From Chromatiales bacterium (GTDB lineage Bacteria > Pseudomonadota > Gammaproteobacteria > Steroidobacterales > GCA-2729495): 64,000 bases of DNA. Made by a program: the position numbers and the translations under genes. Position 1 is the stretch's first letter; each line of letters begins with the position of its first letter. Below are positions 10,347 to 21,072 of this stretch, in pieces. Below the pieces are notes generated by a model. The model ran no database searches, was not told the DNA's origin, and saw only the letters and a program-made list of their open reading frames with translations. The DNA lies in the NCBI GenBank assembly GCA_002688175.1, contig NZCC01000030.1, forward strand, positions 27,979 through 91,978, read 5' to 3'.

Positions 10347-11858
10347 TCAGAACATGACAGTCGTCGATTTGGTTTTCAGGTAAGAATCCAGGCCTTCCAG
10401 ACCCATTTCCCGGCCCCATCCGGATTGTCGGTTACCACCGAACGGAATCGCCGGATCGACGGCCGCATGGCAATTGATCGCGACCTGGCCTGAGTCGATC
10501 TTGTTAACCATTTGATGCGCGACGGAAATATCCTGGCTCCAGACGCTACCTGACAGTCCGTAGATCGTACTGTTGCACTGCTCGGCGATTGAATCGAGAT
10601 CGCTGTCGGCAAATTTTTGTACGCACAGGACCGGACCGAAAATCTCTTCTTTGGCAATTTTCATGTCCATTGTGGTCTGGCCGAAAATTGTTGGTTGCAC
10701 GAAATGACCCGGACCCGTCAGAGCGTCGCCCCCACAGACAAGGTCCGCGTTAGTCGCCTTGCCGGCCTCAATGTAACCCATGACGGTCTCGACCTGGTCA
10801 GAGGAGATCAGCGGCCCGATTTCCGTGTCCGGGTTAAGTCCGGGGCCGATGTTGAACGCATTGGCCATTGACGCAACTCCGTTGATGACTTCTTCATACA
10901 CGTCGTCGTGAACAAACATTCGAGTGCCCGCCATGCAGTTCTGACCCTGCAGGAAAAACGCGGCCCGCGCCGCACCCGGGATGACCCGGTCAATATCGGC
11001 ATCCGGGAAAACGACCACCGGAGATTTGCCGCCCAATTCAAGGGTGACTTTCTTCAGGTTGCCCGCCGCAGCTTTCAGAATGATTTTGCCGACCTCGGTA
11101 GAGCCGGTAAATGCAATCTTGTCAACGCCGTCATGTTCGGCGAGCGCAGCACCGGCATCGCTCCCATGACCGGTGACAATATTGAAGACACCGTCGGGTA
11201 TCCCGACTTCCTTGGTCAGGTGGCCAATCAGTAGCGCGGACAGCGGCGTTATCTCAGCAGGTTTGAGTATCATCGTGCAACCGGCTGCCAGGGCCGGTGC
11301 CAGTTTCAGGATGACCATCGGCAATGGTGCATTCCAGGGCGTGATGGCACCGACAACGCCGATGGGTTCGCGTTGCGTGTAAGTCAGGGTCCCGCCGTTT
11401 GGCGCACCGCCGGGGGATACCGGAATGGTTTGCCCATGAATTTTTGTGGCCCAGCCGGCATAGTAACGCAGGTAATTCACGCCGGCCGCAACGATTGAAT
11501 ACATCGCGATCGGTCGTGGCATGCCGTTATCGAGCACTTCCAGCTCGGTGCAGAGATTCAGGCGTGTTTCGAGTGCGTCGGCCAGTTTCCATATCAGTCG
11601 GCTGCGCTCATGTGTCGTCATCGTGGACCATTCGCCCTTGAGCGCTTTACGTGCAGCTACTACCGCACGATCGATATCATCAGCGCCGCCGCACGCGACC
11701 TCAGCTATAAAAGTTTCTGTTGCCGGATCCTCGATGGTGGACGTTTCCCCACTGATTGGGTCAACCCATTCGCCACCAATCAATAGCTGGTGCTTTTGGT
11801 CAAGAAAATCCTGGGTTTCCTGTGCTGGCGTTATGATGTCTTCGGGCAGGGCGCTCAT
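10347..11858 (-). CDS. Aldehyde dehydrogenase family protein
   Basis: GVVGAITPWNAPLPM, FTGSTEVGKII, LELGGKSP, catalytic GQNCMAGTR, EEIFGPVL. Confidence 0.96.
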   Translation of the reverse strand: MSALPEDIITPAQETQDFLDQKHQLLIGGEWVDPISGETSTIEDPATETFIAEVACGGADDIDRAVVAARKALKGEWSTMTTHERSRLIWKLADALETRLNLCTELEVLDNGMPRPIAMYSIVAAGVNYLRYYAGWATKIHGQTIPVSPGGAPNGGTLTYTQREPIGVVGAITPWNAPLPMVILKLAPALAAGCTMILKPAEITPLSALLIGHLTKEVGIPDGVFNIVTGHGSDAGAALAEHDGVDKIAFTGSTEVGKIILKAAAGNLKKVTLELGGKSPVVVFPDADIDRVIPGAARAAFFLQGQNCMAGTRMFVHDDVYEEVINGVASMANAFNIGPGLNPDTEIGPLISSDQVETVMGYIEAGKATNADLVCGGDALTGPGHFVQPTIFGQTTMDMKIAKEEIFGPVLCVQKFADSDLDSIAEQCNSTIYGLSGSVWSQDISVAHQMVNKIDSGQVAINCHAAVDPAIPFGGNRQSGWGREMGLEGLDSYLKTKSTTVMF

Positions 11859-12058
11859 GGTCGTTCCTCATTATAGGTATTAGTCAGTAGACCAGCATAT
11901 ATGTGCTGAGCAGCGAGAATCAAGTAGCGCCGGGGCTGCGTAAGCAACCGGGCATGGATAAAATAGACGCCAGTCCCTCCCGGGATCTGGATATATTCCC
12001 ACCTGTAGCCTGACCGGTATGGTGGGGCGTACTGGCCTGTAGCGGTCATTGTAGGGGG

Positions 12059-13336
12059 TTGAGCTTGAAATTTCCGGTTCGTTGGCAGATTGCCATTTTG
12101 CTGTGTTTGATCACGATGATTAATTATCTTGATCGGCAGGCTTTCGCCGTTGCCGGGCCTGTTCTGGTTGATTTATTTGCGCTCAGCAATACCGAGTACG
12201 GATTGATCGGATCTGCGTTCCTGTTTGCCTATGGCATCGGGCAACTCATAGTGGGTCCTGTGGTCGATCGGTTCGGGACCAAGCGGTCATTCCATTTCGC
12301 CGTTATCGCCTGGAGCCTGGTCGGCATTCTGCATGCGGTTGGCCGCGGATTTATGAGTTTCTTTTTGCTGCGGGCAATGCTGGGCATTACGGAAGCGATG
12401 AATCTGCCCGCCGCAATCAAGGCCGTGGCGGAATGGTTTCCGCAGGCGGAACGTTCGATGGCAGTCGGTATCGTGACCGCCGGGATAGGACTTGGAGCGA
12501 TCATTGCGCCGCCTCTGCTGATTTGGCTGATCGTCTCTTTTGGCTGGCAATGGGCTTTTATCGTACCCGGAGTATCGGGATTAGTCTGGCTGCTTATCTG
12601 GCATAAGTATTACGAAAGCCCTGAAAAACATGCGGGTATTTCAGCGACGGAGCGGAATTTGATCCTTGCCGATCGTCCCCTGGCCACCGAAGGGTCGAGT
12701 AGTGAGCCTGCCGTCGTTGAACCCTGGTATGGATTTATTCATTTTTTTGAATATCGTGAAGTGTGGGGGTTGCTGCTGAGTCGTGTGGCCAGCGATGGCG
12801 CATTCTATTTTTTTGTTGCCTGGCTGCCTCTTTATCTGTCTCAGGAACGCGGTTTTGATTTGCAGGCACTGGCTTTTTCTGTAGCTATCCCGTTTGTTGC
12901 AGCGGATGCCGGTAGCTTATTCGGTGGCTGGCTGGGGACCCGACTCATTCGTTCCGGCTGGTCTGTCAATGCGGCCCGCAAGGTCATCATCTGGGTTGCT
13001 GCGTTACTGGTGCCCTGTGCGCTGCTGGCGGCTCTGGCCGACTCGGCGCCGGTCGCGATCAGACTGATTTGCCTGGCGATGTTTGCCATTCAAATGAAAG
13101 CATCCAGCCATTTCACACTGCCAGCCGATCTGTTTCCAGCCAGGGATGTGGCGACCATCTGGGGTCTGTTCGGTGCCGCCGGGAGTCTGGGCGGCGCACT
13201 GTTTGTAGTAGCCGTAGGCTGGATTACGGAGCATTATTCTTACCTGCCGGTATTTGCAGCCGTCGGCGTCATGCATATCGTATCGGCCGTAATTATTATG
13301 GTTATGATTCCTGAAATAAAGCAATTAAAACAATAA
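12059..13336 (+). CDS. MFS transporter (ACS/hexuronate-like)
   Basis: Twelve-TM hydrophobicity pattern; INYLDRQAFAVAGPVL, VDRFGTKRSFHFAVIAWSL; TTG start assumed. Confidence 0.92.
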   Translation: MSLKFPVRWQIAILLCLITMINYLDRQAFAVAGPVLVDLFALSNTEYGLIGSAFLFAYGIGQLIVGPVVDRFGTKRSFHFAVIAWSLVGILHAVGRGFMSFFLLRAMLGITEAMNLPAAIKAVAEWFPQAERSMAVGIVTAGIGLGAIIAPPLLIWLIVSFGWQWAFIVPGVSGLVWLLIWHKYYESPEKHAGISATERNLILADRPLATEGSSSEPAVVEPWYGFIHFFEYREVWGLLLSRVASDGAFYFFVAWLPLYLSQERGFDLQALAFSVAIPFVAADAGSLFGGWLGTRLIRSGWSVNAARKVIIWVAALLVPCALLAALADSAPVAIRLICLAMFAIQMKASSHFTLPADLFPARDVATIWGLFGAAGSLGGALFVVAVGWITEHYSYLPVFAAVGVMHIVSAVIIMVMIPEIKQLKQ

Positions 13337-13355
13337 TTAATAATATATTTATACT

Positions 13356-13910
13356 ATGAATTCTAAGTGTCAGCCGCCGGCTATTTTTAAGCTACTCAAG
13401 CAGATCGAACGATTTGAGGGTGCGGTGACGTTTGGCTGTTTTCTGCTGCTGATTGCAGTCGTATTTGCTGACGTCGTCAGTCGAGAGGTCGTCGGCACGG
13501 GCTTGCACTGGGCGCGTCAGGTGGGTGTTTACGCGAACCTGATGATCATCATGTTCGGCATCGGTCTGGCATCCGCTTCAGGCACACACTTGCGACCCCG
13601 GTTTGCTGATAATTGGTTGCCTGCCAGCTGGTCGGGTGGATTAGATCGGTTGCAGGATACCGTCATGGCACTGTTTTGCCTGGGATTCACAGCTTTTTCG
13701 GTCAGTATTGTTTATGACGGATTCATGCTCGGTGAACGTTCCGCTGTACTTGGAATTCTGATCTGGCCGTTTCAGTCTGTGATGCCGCTGGTCTTTCTGA
13801 TTGCAACTTTCCGCCATGGTATCTACGCGCTGTATCCGGGTTGGCGGCCCGTTGCAATGTCCGCCACTACCTCGGCACGTGGTTTTGATGACGGGAGCGG
13901 GCACAGGTGA
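13356..13910 (+). CDS. TRAP transporter small permease (DctQ)
   Basis: Four-TM small protein (FADVVSREVVGTGLHWARQVGVYANLMIIMFG) overlapping a DctM gene by 4 nt. Confidence 0.9.
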   Translation: MNSKCQPPAIFKLLKQIERFEGAVTFGCFLLLIAVVFADVVSREVVGTGLHWARQVGVYANLMIIMFGIGLASASGTHLRPRFADNWLPASWSGGLDRLQDTVMALFCLGFTAFSVSIVYDGFMLGERSAVLGILIWPFQSVMPLVFLIATFRHGIYALYPGWRPVAMSATTSARGFDDGSGHR

Positions 13911-15169
13911 TCGCCGGGCTCGGACTCGCATTCATGGTACTTGCGCTGCTGGCTATCCGGCAGAATCTGCTGGTCGTTCTCGGCTTCGCAACGACCTATG
14001 CAATTGTTGTCTGGGGCGATGGACGTGTCGGCAACATCGTGATCGATATGTGGGATGCGGCCAATAAAGAAATACTGCTGTCAATTCCGCTATACATCCT
14101 GGCCGGCAATATCATGGCGCGGGGCGCGATGGCAACGCGATTGATTCGATTTATGAAAGCCGTCAGTGCGCCGGTGCCTGGTGGACTGGCGATCGCGGCC
14201 ATCCTGTCTTGTGCGTTGTTTGCTGCCGTATCGGGATCGGGAACCGTCACGCTAATAGCGGTTGGGGCCATCATGTACCCGGCGTTGCTTGAAGCCGGGT
14301 ATTCAAAGTCCTTTGCGATCGGCGCACTCTGTGCGGCCGGGACGCTGGGTATCATCGTGCCGCCGAGTATTCCGTTGATCCTGTATGGCGTCATGACGCA
14401 GACCTCAATCGCTGACCTGTTTATCGCCGGTATTGGGCCATCACTGATATTAATTACACTGCTGACCGGTTATGCGTTATGGCGCAATCGTAAGATTCAT
14501 GCACAGAGTGGATCAATTATTGAGACCTGGAGCGCATTGCGTGATGGTCTTTGGGCGCTGGCAATGCCGGTGATCATTCTGGGTGGTATTTACAGCGGAT
14601 ATTTCACAGCCACTGAATCGGCGGCTGTTGCCGTTGTTTACGCAATGCTAATAGAGATCTGCGTTTATCGGGAAATGGGTTTCACCGATCTGTATGACGT
14701 CATAGGGCAAACGACACAGCTGCTTGGGTCATTGTTTCCGGTACTGATGCTTGCGCTGAGCCTTAATATTTTCCTGGCCTACCAACAGGTGCCCGAGTTG
14801 CTCATCGGGGGCCTTGGTGAAGTTATCGACAGTCGTATGGGTTTTCTGCTTGGTATGAACCTGTTTCTGCTGGCGGTCGGTTGTGTCATGGATATTGGCT
14901 CGGCGATCTTAATCCTGGCGCCCATGCTCCAGCCGATCGCAGCAGCGCAAGGTATTGACAGCGTACATTTGGGCATCATCACCGTCGTTAACCTTGAAAT
15001 CGGTTACCTGACGCCACCACTTGGTTTAAATCTGATCGTCGCAATGACCGTTTTTCGCGAGGAGTTCTGGACTGTATGCCGGGCCGTGGTGCCATTTGCA
15101 CTCCTGATGTTGATCGGCTTGCAGATTGTGACATTCTGGCCCGGGTTATCACTCGCTTTGGTCAGGTGA
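13907..15169 (+). CDS. TRAP transporter large permease (DctM)
   Basis: LSIPLYILAGNIMARGAMATRL, GTLGIIVPPSIPLILYGVMTQTSIADLFIAGIGP, VNLEIGYLTPPLGLNLIV. Confidence 0.95.
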   Translation: MIAGLGLAFMVLALLAIRQNLLVVLGFATTYAIVVWGDGRVGNIVIDMWDAANKEILLSIPLYILAGNIMARGAMATRLIRFMKAVSAPVPGGLAIAAILSCALFAAVSGSGTVTLIAVGAIMYPALLEAGYSKSFAIGALCAAGTLGIIVPPSIPLILYGVMTQTSIADLFIAGIGPSLILITLLTGYALWRNRKIHAQSGSIIETWSALRDGLWALAMPVIILGGIYSGYFTATESAAVAVVYAMLIEICVYREMGFTDLYDVIGQTTQLLGSLFPVLMLALSLNIFLAYQQVPELLIGGLGEVIDSRMGFLLGMNLFLLAVGCVMDIGSAILILAPMLQPIAAAQGIDSVHLGIITVVNLEIGYLTPPLGLNLIVAMTVFREEFWTVCRAVVPFALLMLIGLQIVTFWPGLSLALVR

Positions 15170-15270
15170 TGATTTGTTGGCAAACGTGTTTCGGCAACTG
15201 TGTACAATACGCCGCCAGTTCAGGTAAAAAATCAATAATCAAGTTGGTAGTCCGTTAGCGGGAGGCAGAA

Positions 15271-15753
15271 TTGGGCATTCAGGTTGGTGACAAGCTGCCA
15301 AGTGGCAGTTTTAGTATCATGACGAGCGACGGTCCCGGTTCAGTTGCTACCGATGAACTGTTTGCCGGCAAAAAAGTTGTCCTGTTTGCTGTGCCCGGCG
15401 CATTTACGCCTACCTGTTCTGCGCAACATTTACCGGGCTACTTGCAAAATGCCGCAGCTATAAAGTTGAAGGGTGTCGATACGATTGCCTGTCTGTCGGT
15501 AAATGATGTCTTTGTCATGGACGCATGGGGCAAGGATCAGGATGTCGGCGACACGATCATGATGCTGGCTGATGGTAGCGGCGATTATGCACGTGCGTTG
15601 GGGCTGGAACTCGATGCCAGCGGTTTTGGTATGGGTCAACGCGCAAAACGATTTGCGATCATCATTGATGACGGTGTCGCTGTCCAGTTGCATGTTGAAT
15701 CACCGGGAGAATTCAAGGTCAGTGCTGCTGAATTCATCCTGGATAAACTTTAA
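15271..15753 (+). CDS. Peroxiredoxin (Prx5-like)
   Basis: VVLFAVPGAFTPTCSAQHLPGYL peroxidatic Cys motif; SVNDVFVMDAWGK. Confidence 0.95.
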   Translation: MGIQVGDKLPSGSFSIMTSDGPGSVATDELFAGKKVVLFAVPGAFTPTCSAQHLPGYLQNAAAIKLKGVDTIACLSVNDVFVMDAWGKDQDVGDTIMMLADGSGDYARALGLELDASGFGMGQRAKRFAIIIDDGVAVQLHVESPGEFKVSAAEFILDKL

Positions 15754-15771
15754 AAAATGTGGGGATAATAC

Positions 15772-16491
15772 ATGAGTCTTTATGATTTTCTTCTTGTTTT
15801 CCATCTGCTGCTGTTCGTTTACTGGCTGGGTGGAGATCTTGGCGTGTTCTACTCGAGCGGCATGGTCGTTGATCCAAAGCTCAGTAATTCAGCGCGAGTA
15901 ACCGCGGCCAAGATAATGGTCAATCTCGATTTTGTGCCCCGCATATGCATGACCCTGATGCTGACAGTAGGCGGGTTGTTGACTGATGAGATTGGTATAG
16001 AACACCAGTTATGGCAGACGGTTGGATTTCTTGCCCTGGGTCCCGGCTGGCTTGCGATGGTGCTGTTTCTCCACTTCAACGAGGGCACACCGCTCGGAAA
16101 ACTCGTTACAAAAATTGATTACTATTTACGTTGGGTGCTCGTAGTTTATCTCTGTTGCTCGGTAACGTTCTATACTTTTTTCAGCGAACACCTTGCGACA
16201 GCGCCCTGGGTTATCGCTAAGCTGGGAATCTTTGCTGGCCTCGTTCTGTGCGGACTGATGATTCGCAAATATATTCCTGACTACGGGGCCGGTATTGGCA
16301 GACTACGAAAAGATGAAGTTGATGATCAGGTTAATGCATCCATGCTTGCCAGTCTGAACAAGTGCCGACCGTTTGTGCTCGCCATCTGGGCAGGTTTGTT
16401 ACTCGAATGTATCATCGGCGTGGCCAAGCCCGGTGATCAGGAAAGAGTTACTGAAGTTCTCGGTTCACTGGCGCCGCTGGTGGGTATGTAA
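15772..16491 (+). CDS. Conserved multi-pass membrane protein, function unknown
   Basis: Long ORF directly downstream of the peroxiredoxin; multiple TM segments. Confidence 0.8.
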   Translation: MSLYDFLLVFHLLLFVYWLGGDLGVFYSSGMVVDPKLSNSARVTAAKIMVNLDFVPRICMTLMLTVGGLLTDEIGIEHQLWQTVGFLALGPGWLAMVLFLHFNEGTPLGKLVTKIDYYLRWVLVVYLCCSVTFYTFFSEHLATAPWVIAKLGIFAGLVLCGLMIRKYIPDYGAGIGRLRKDEVDDQVNASMLASLNKCRPFVLAIWAGLLLECIIGVAKPGDQERVTEVLGSLAPLVGM

Positions 16492-16512
16492 GTCGATTGA
16501 TATACAACAGGA

Positions 16513-16548
16513 AAGCCGGGTATCCCGTGTGGGTTACCCGGCTTTTTT
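16513..16548 (+). terminator. Rho-independent terminator downstream of 15772-16491
   Basis: AAGCCGGGTA-loop-TACCCGGCTT perfect 10-bp stem followed by a T run. Confidence 0.85.
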
Positions 16549-16604
16549 GTGTAACAGGCGCTGATATCAAGCAAACATGTTAGTTGCTTGGTATCAATAG
16601 CACA

Positions 16605-17171
16605 TCACTTCTGGAACCTACGACGGAAACCGCCAAGTAGACCAAGAGCGGAGCCGAACAGCCACACTGCTGCTGGTACCGGCACTGTATTAACCTGGAT
16701 TTCAGCCCCACTCAGGATAACTTCTTGAGTAGAAAATGTTGATGCACTTAGAAAAGAGCCTGCCAGGTTATTGATGGCCATAGCGATGGTGCCTGTACCG
16801 ATACCTAACAGGTCGACGGTGATGTCACCAAGTTTATGATTTCCATCAAGTCCACCGAAACTGCCGAAATGGATCTCATAATCAGCATCTGCGGCCACAA
16901 AGCCGTGGTCGCTGAAAGCTTCATCCAAAGCACTGAAGTATGCGCTGGGGGTGAAGCCACCCCATGAAATTGGTCCGCTTAAAGCGAGATCGATGCCACC
17001 ACCGAGTGTTGGATCTCCAGTGAAATCCATGAATAACTCAAGAGTTGCACTGCCACCCACATTTCCAGTTGAAAGTGCCGGAGTCAGTGAAACGGAGGCA
17101 GCCTGAACCGTTGACATGGCAAATGCAAACGCCAGGCTGGCGATAATAAGTATCGATTTACGTAGATTCAT
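16605..17171 (-). CDS. Secreted protein with VPxPA/PEP-CTERM-type sorting signal (putative exosortase substrate)
   Basis: N-terminal signal peptide; C-terminus VPVPAAVWLFGSALGLLGGFRRRFQK = VPxPA motif + TM + basic tail. Confidence 0.92.
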   Translation of the reverse strand: MNLRKSILIIASLAFAFAMSTVQAASVSLTPALSTGNVGGSATLELFMDFTGDPTLGGGIDLALSGPISWGGFTPSAYFSALDEAFSDHGFVAADADYEIHFGSFGGLDGNHKLGDITVDLLGIGTGTIAMAINNLAGSFLSASTFSTQEVILSGAEIQVNTVPVPAAVWLFGSALGLLGGFRRRFQK

Positions 17172-17518
17172 GATGTTTTCCTGAATTATTATTTTTAAAG
17201 GAGGCGCGTCATCAGAAATCTAGTTTGAATGCTAGCAAGCGGTAACCCGTGATTGGGCTTGTTTTGACATAGGGGGGAGGTTATTAGTATTAGGTTAAAT
17301 GAACAGAATGCTTATGTAAATCTTACGCACGCAGCAGTGGAAATCGCTTAGTTATAACTATCGCTCGTTGCTGTTTGTAGTAAAGCGCAGAAAGTAGTGC
17401 CCGATATGTTTATGGGGCTGCAACGATGGTTTGGCCTGGTTTCAACCGACGCGTCTAACCACCCATGTTGTGCATGGGTGCCAATAGGCGATCCCGGAGC
17501 GAGCGGTCTTGTTATTAC

Positions 17519-18469
17519 TCAGTTTCCAAGTTGCTTGCCAAGCTCAGGAATAACCTCGAACAGGTCCCCGACAAGTCCGATATCCGCGACCTCGAAGATC
17601 GGCGCATCCAGGTCCTTGTTAACCGCAACAATCGTGCCGGCGTCCTTGATGCCGGTCAGGTGCTGAATTGCTCCCGAAATGCCAAACGCGATATACAAAT
17701 CAGGCGAGATGATCTTGCCGGTTTGTCCGACCTGCATATCATTAGGCACATAGCCGGCATCAACGGCCGCCCTGGAGGCACCGACGCCGGCGCCGATACC
17801 GTCAGCCAGGTTGTACAGTAACTCGAAGTTTTCTTTGCTGCCGACGCCACGACCACCCGAGACGACGACATTGGCAAGCTGCAGATCCGGGCGGTCACCT
17901 GTCTCGGATTTAAGTTCCACATAGCGTGTGTGCGCGGGTAATTGTGCACTGGTAGTCGTTGCCTCAATGCTTGCCGATCCGTCATCGGCAACTGCTCGGT
18001 ACGATGCCACCCTGACAGTCGCAACAATGATCCGATCGGGTGCTGCTGTTATGGTGATAATTGCATTGCCGGCATAGATTGGGCGTTTGAATGTCTGTGC
18101 ATCAACAACTTCCATGATGTCGCTGATCTGACCCGTGCCGAGCAGGGCCGCAACTCTGGGCATCAGGTCTTTGCCGAAAGTCGTCGACGGACCGAACACA
18201 TAGTTATAACTATTATCCTTCGCCAGGGCGGCCAGTTGTGGCGCGATAATCGCAGCCAGCGGATTGCTGTTTTCGCTCCGATCACAGGTCAGGACACGGG
18301 TAATGCCATTCAGTGTTGCAGCCTCTGCAGCAATCGCATCAACCGCATCTCCGAATACAACGACATCGATTGAATCGGCATTGAGCGACTGCGCGCAACT
18401 GACGGTTTTCGAGGTGCACGGATTCAGCGTTGCCCCATCGTGTTCGGCTACGATCAATACACTGCTCAT
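17519..18469 (-). CDS. etfA: Electron transfer flavoprotein subunit alpha
   Basis: SSVLIVAEHDGATLNPCTSKTVSCAQ; C-terminal GISGAIQHLTGIKDAGTIVAVNKDLDAPIFEVADIGLVGDLFEVIPEL. Confidence 0.97.
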   Translation of the reverse strand: MSSVLIVAEHDGATLNPCTSKTVSCAQSLNADSIDVVVFGDAVDAIAAEAATLNGITRVLTCDRSENSNPLAAIIAPQLAALAKDNSYNYVFGPSTTFGKDLMPRVAALLGTGQISDIMEVVDAQTFKRPIYAGNAIITITAAPDRIIVATVRVASYRAVADDGSASIEATTTSAQLPAHTRYVELKSETGDRPDLQLANVVVSGGRGVGSKENFELLYNLADGIGAGVGASRAAVDAGYVPNDMQVGQTGKIISPDLYIAFGISGAIQHLTGIKDAGTIVAVNKDLDAPIFEVADIGLVGDLFEVIPELGKQLGN

Positions 18470-19218
18470 AATGAAAATCCTTTATCTTTAAGTGCCCCGA
18501 CGAGACCAGCGACATCATCCACCATTTGTCCTTTACTGCGCACCGTCGGAGTCGCATAGTCAGACACTGTAAACATGGGTGTTGTATCAACGCCTAATTC
18601 GTCGATCGCAATCACTTCGATTGGTTTCTTCTTGGCTTTCATGATATCCGGAAGCTTGACATAGCGAGGTTCATTCAGGCGCAGGTCCGTACTGACAACT
18701 GCCGGCAGATCGACATCAATGACCTCAAGCCCGGCATCAACTTCTCGAGTGATGCGCAGTGAGTTATCAGTTATCTCAATTTCTGAAGCGAAGGTCGCCT
18801 GCGGGCGGTCCCATAACGCCGCGAGCATTTGTGCAGTTTGATTGCAATCATTGTCGATGGCCTGTTTACCGAGCAGTACGAGGTCCGGGCTCTCGGTTTC
18901 AATCAGCTTCAGTAAGACCTGCGCGGCGGCCAGTGATTCGATATCTTGATCCGTTTCGATCAGGATCGCACGGTCGGCACCCATGGCCAGGCCGGTTCTG
19001 AGCTGTTGCTGGCAGTCTGCCGAGCCGATCGATACCGCGAACACTTCGCTTGCCTTGCCGTGCTCACGGAGACGTAAAGCTTCCTCCAGAGCAATTTCGT
19101 CAAACGGGTTGATGCTCATTTTGACGCCTTCTGTCACGACACCCGTTTGATCGGGTTTAACCCGAACACGAACGTTGTAGTCGACAACGCGTTTCATGCA
19201 GACCATAACTTTATTCAT
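18466..19218 (-). CDS. etfB: Electron transfer flavoprotein subunit beta
   Basis: MNKVMVCMKRVVDYNVRVRVKPDQTGV, NPFDEIALEEALRLRE; 4-nt overlap with etfA. Confidence 0.97.
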   Translation of the reverse strand: MNKVMVCMKRVVDYNVRVRVKPDQTGVVTEGVKMSINPFDEIALEEALRLREHGKASEVFAVSIGSADCQQQLRTGLAMGADRAILIETDQDIESLAAAQVLLKLIETESPDLVLLGKQAIDNDCNQTAQMLAALWDRPQATFASEIEITDNSLRITREVDAGLEVIDVDLPAVVSTDLRLNEPRYVKLPDIMKAKKKPIEVIAIDELGVDTTPMFTVSDYATPTVRSKGQMVDDVAGLVGALKDKGFSL

Positions 19219-19388
19219 GCAGAGACTCCTGAGTCCTTTCTAAATCTGGTTTCGTGAGAGCGGCAAGCAGTGTGAAGCCAGCCGTTGCGTATATCTGTAT
19301 CTATCTACAAGGTTTCAGCCACGAAACATGATATTTTCACCCGGATAGCAAGGTGCTGACAACCCGCTGATAGGGATTACAGGAGGAA

Positions 19389-20255
19389 ATGCACTTGAAA
19401 AACCACTGGAGTAAAACCCATGTCGGCGTGGATGAACTGCGCACCCATCTAGATGATCCGAAATGGGTGGTCGTGGATTGCCGATTTGACCTGATGAAAC
19501 CGGTTGCCGGGCTGAAGGCCTACGAGGCAGGGCATATACCCGGAGCCGTCTATGCAGATCTGGATCGGGACCTTGCAGCATCGGTGGCCGGAGACGGCGC
19601 GGGCGGGCGGCATCCATTGCCTGATCCGACCCTATTCGGTCGGTTGCTCGAAAGCTGGGGGATAGGCTCAGATTCGATTGTCGTGGTCTATGATGACATC
19701 GGCAACGCCGTCTCAGCACGTCTCTGGTGGTTATTGCGCTGGGTCGGGCATCAGGGCGTCGCTGTACTTGATGGCGGACTCACCGCCTGGTTGCGCGCCG
19801 AGGGCCCCATGACGACCATGATAAAGCCGCCTGAGCCCGGAAAATTGCAACTTCGCCCCGGCTCGATGCCGGTTGTTGATGCTGAATTAGTCGAGGCCGG
19901 GCTGTCTGCCGACAACCTGCTGTTAATGGATGCTCGAGCAGCCGCCCGCTTCGCAGGACAAAGTGAACCGATTGACCGGCTTGCCGGGCATGTGCCTGGG
20001 GCGATCAATACACCCTTTCAGGATAACCTCAGCGCTGACAAATGTTTCCTTCCGGCAGCAGATTTACAGGCATACTACCGGCCACGGATCGGTGCGCGGC
20101 CCATGCAAGAGGTTGCCTGCATGTGCGGCTCAGGTGTTACCGCATGTCACACCCTGCTGGCTCTCGAGACTGCCGGCCTGCATGGAGCATCATTGTATGT
20201 GGGTTCGTGGAGCGACTGGATTAGCGGTGAGCAACGCCCGGTAGCGGGTGAATAA
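19389..20255 (+). CDS. Tandem rhodanese sulfurtransferase (thiosulfate/3-mercaptopyruvate type)
   Basis: Two rhodanese domains; catalytic CGSGVTACHTLLAL; HIPGAVYADLDRDL, GHVPGAINTPF. Confidence 0.94.
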   Translation: MHLKNHWSKTHVGVDELRTHLDDPKWVVVDCRFDLMKPVAGLKAYEAGHIPGAVYADLDRDLAASVAGDGAGGRHPLPDPTLFGRLLESWGIGSDSIVVVYDDIGNAVSARLWWLLRWVGHQGVAVLDGGLTAWLRAEGPMTTMIKPPEPGKLQLRPGSMPVVDAELVEAGLSADNLLLMDARAAARFAGQSEPIDRLAGHVPGAINTPFQDNLSADKCFLPAADLQAYYRPRIGARPMQEVACMCGSGVTACHTLLALETAGLHGASLYVGSWSDWISGEQRPVAGE

Positions 20256-20307
20256 TTTATTTACCCCGGAATACAAATATCTGATTACGGGATGAAGGGA
20301 AACAAGT

Positions 20308-21048
20308 ATGAGTGACGACATTTTACAAAGAGATCATCGGTCGATTCGTGGCACGATCAGCTATACGAGCAAAAAGCCTGAACGCATGGACGAGATCAGG
20401 GGCCGCGAGTATTTCCATGTCGATGTGCACAGTGACGGCAAGCGCACGATTACCGCGCATTGTGAAATCGATGACCGCCCGAGTGTCATGCGCGATATAA
20501 CCTACAGTATTGATGAAGACTGGTACCCGCTGGATTGCTTTGTACGCTTGTCGGTCGACGATAAATTCATGGGCAGCGGCTGGTTCCGATTCGGCCCTGA
20601 CTTCGCTGAGTGCGAAACCAATTCGTTGCTGGATGGCCGGGTCTCGCAACGTATGGAAACCCAGGGACGCCTGAAGACATTTCAGAATCACGCCATTGCC
20701 TGTGATTCCTGGCATATGCGCCTGTTCGATCTGGAGAAACCGGCGACAGAGGTGCAGAGTATCGATGAAATGCTGCTTTCGTCGCCCGATCACCGTGGCG
20801 CCACGGGACCCATGCTGTTTCGCATCGGTTTTGGCGTCGAGTATGTCGGCGAAGAAACAATCGAAGTGGGAGCCGGTCGCTTTGAGGCATTACATTTTCG
20901 TTTTGTCTCTTCGCCGGGATTGCCTGAAGCACATCCGCCCTATGATATCTGGTGTACGAACGACGGGGATTTTACGTTCCTGCGCGGCGACATTGGCGGC
21001 TACATGCAGACTTATTACGAACTCACAGAACTAACCTGCGACAACTGA
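20308..21048 (+). CDS. Conserved protein of unknown function
   Basis: 246-aa ORF with start and spacing consistent with a gene; no family recognised by eye. Confidence 0.75.
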   Translation: MSDDILQRDHRSIRGTISYTSKKPERMDEIRGREYFHVDVHSDGKRTITAHCEIDDRPSVMRDITYSIDEDWYPLDCFVRLSVDDKFMGSGWFRFGPDFAECETNSLLDGRVSQRMETQGRLKTFQNHAIACDSWHMRLFDLEKPATEVQSIDEMLLSSPDHRGATGPMLFRIGFGVEYVGEETIEVGAGRFEALHFRFVSSPGLPEAHPPYDIWCTNDGDFTFLRGDIGGYMQTYYELTELTCDN

Positions 21049-21072
21049 TGTTCGGCAGCCTGATCTGCCCGG

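Noticed and set aside
10376-11883. Multiple ORFs on both strands over 10376-11883
   Set aside because: Overlap the intact aldehyde dehydrogenase in other frames; no domain support.
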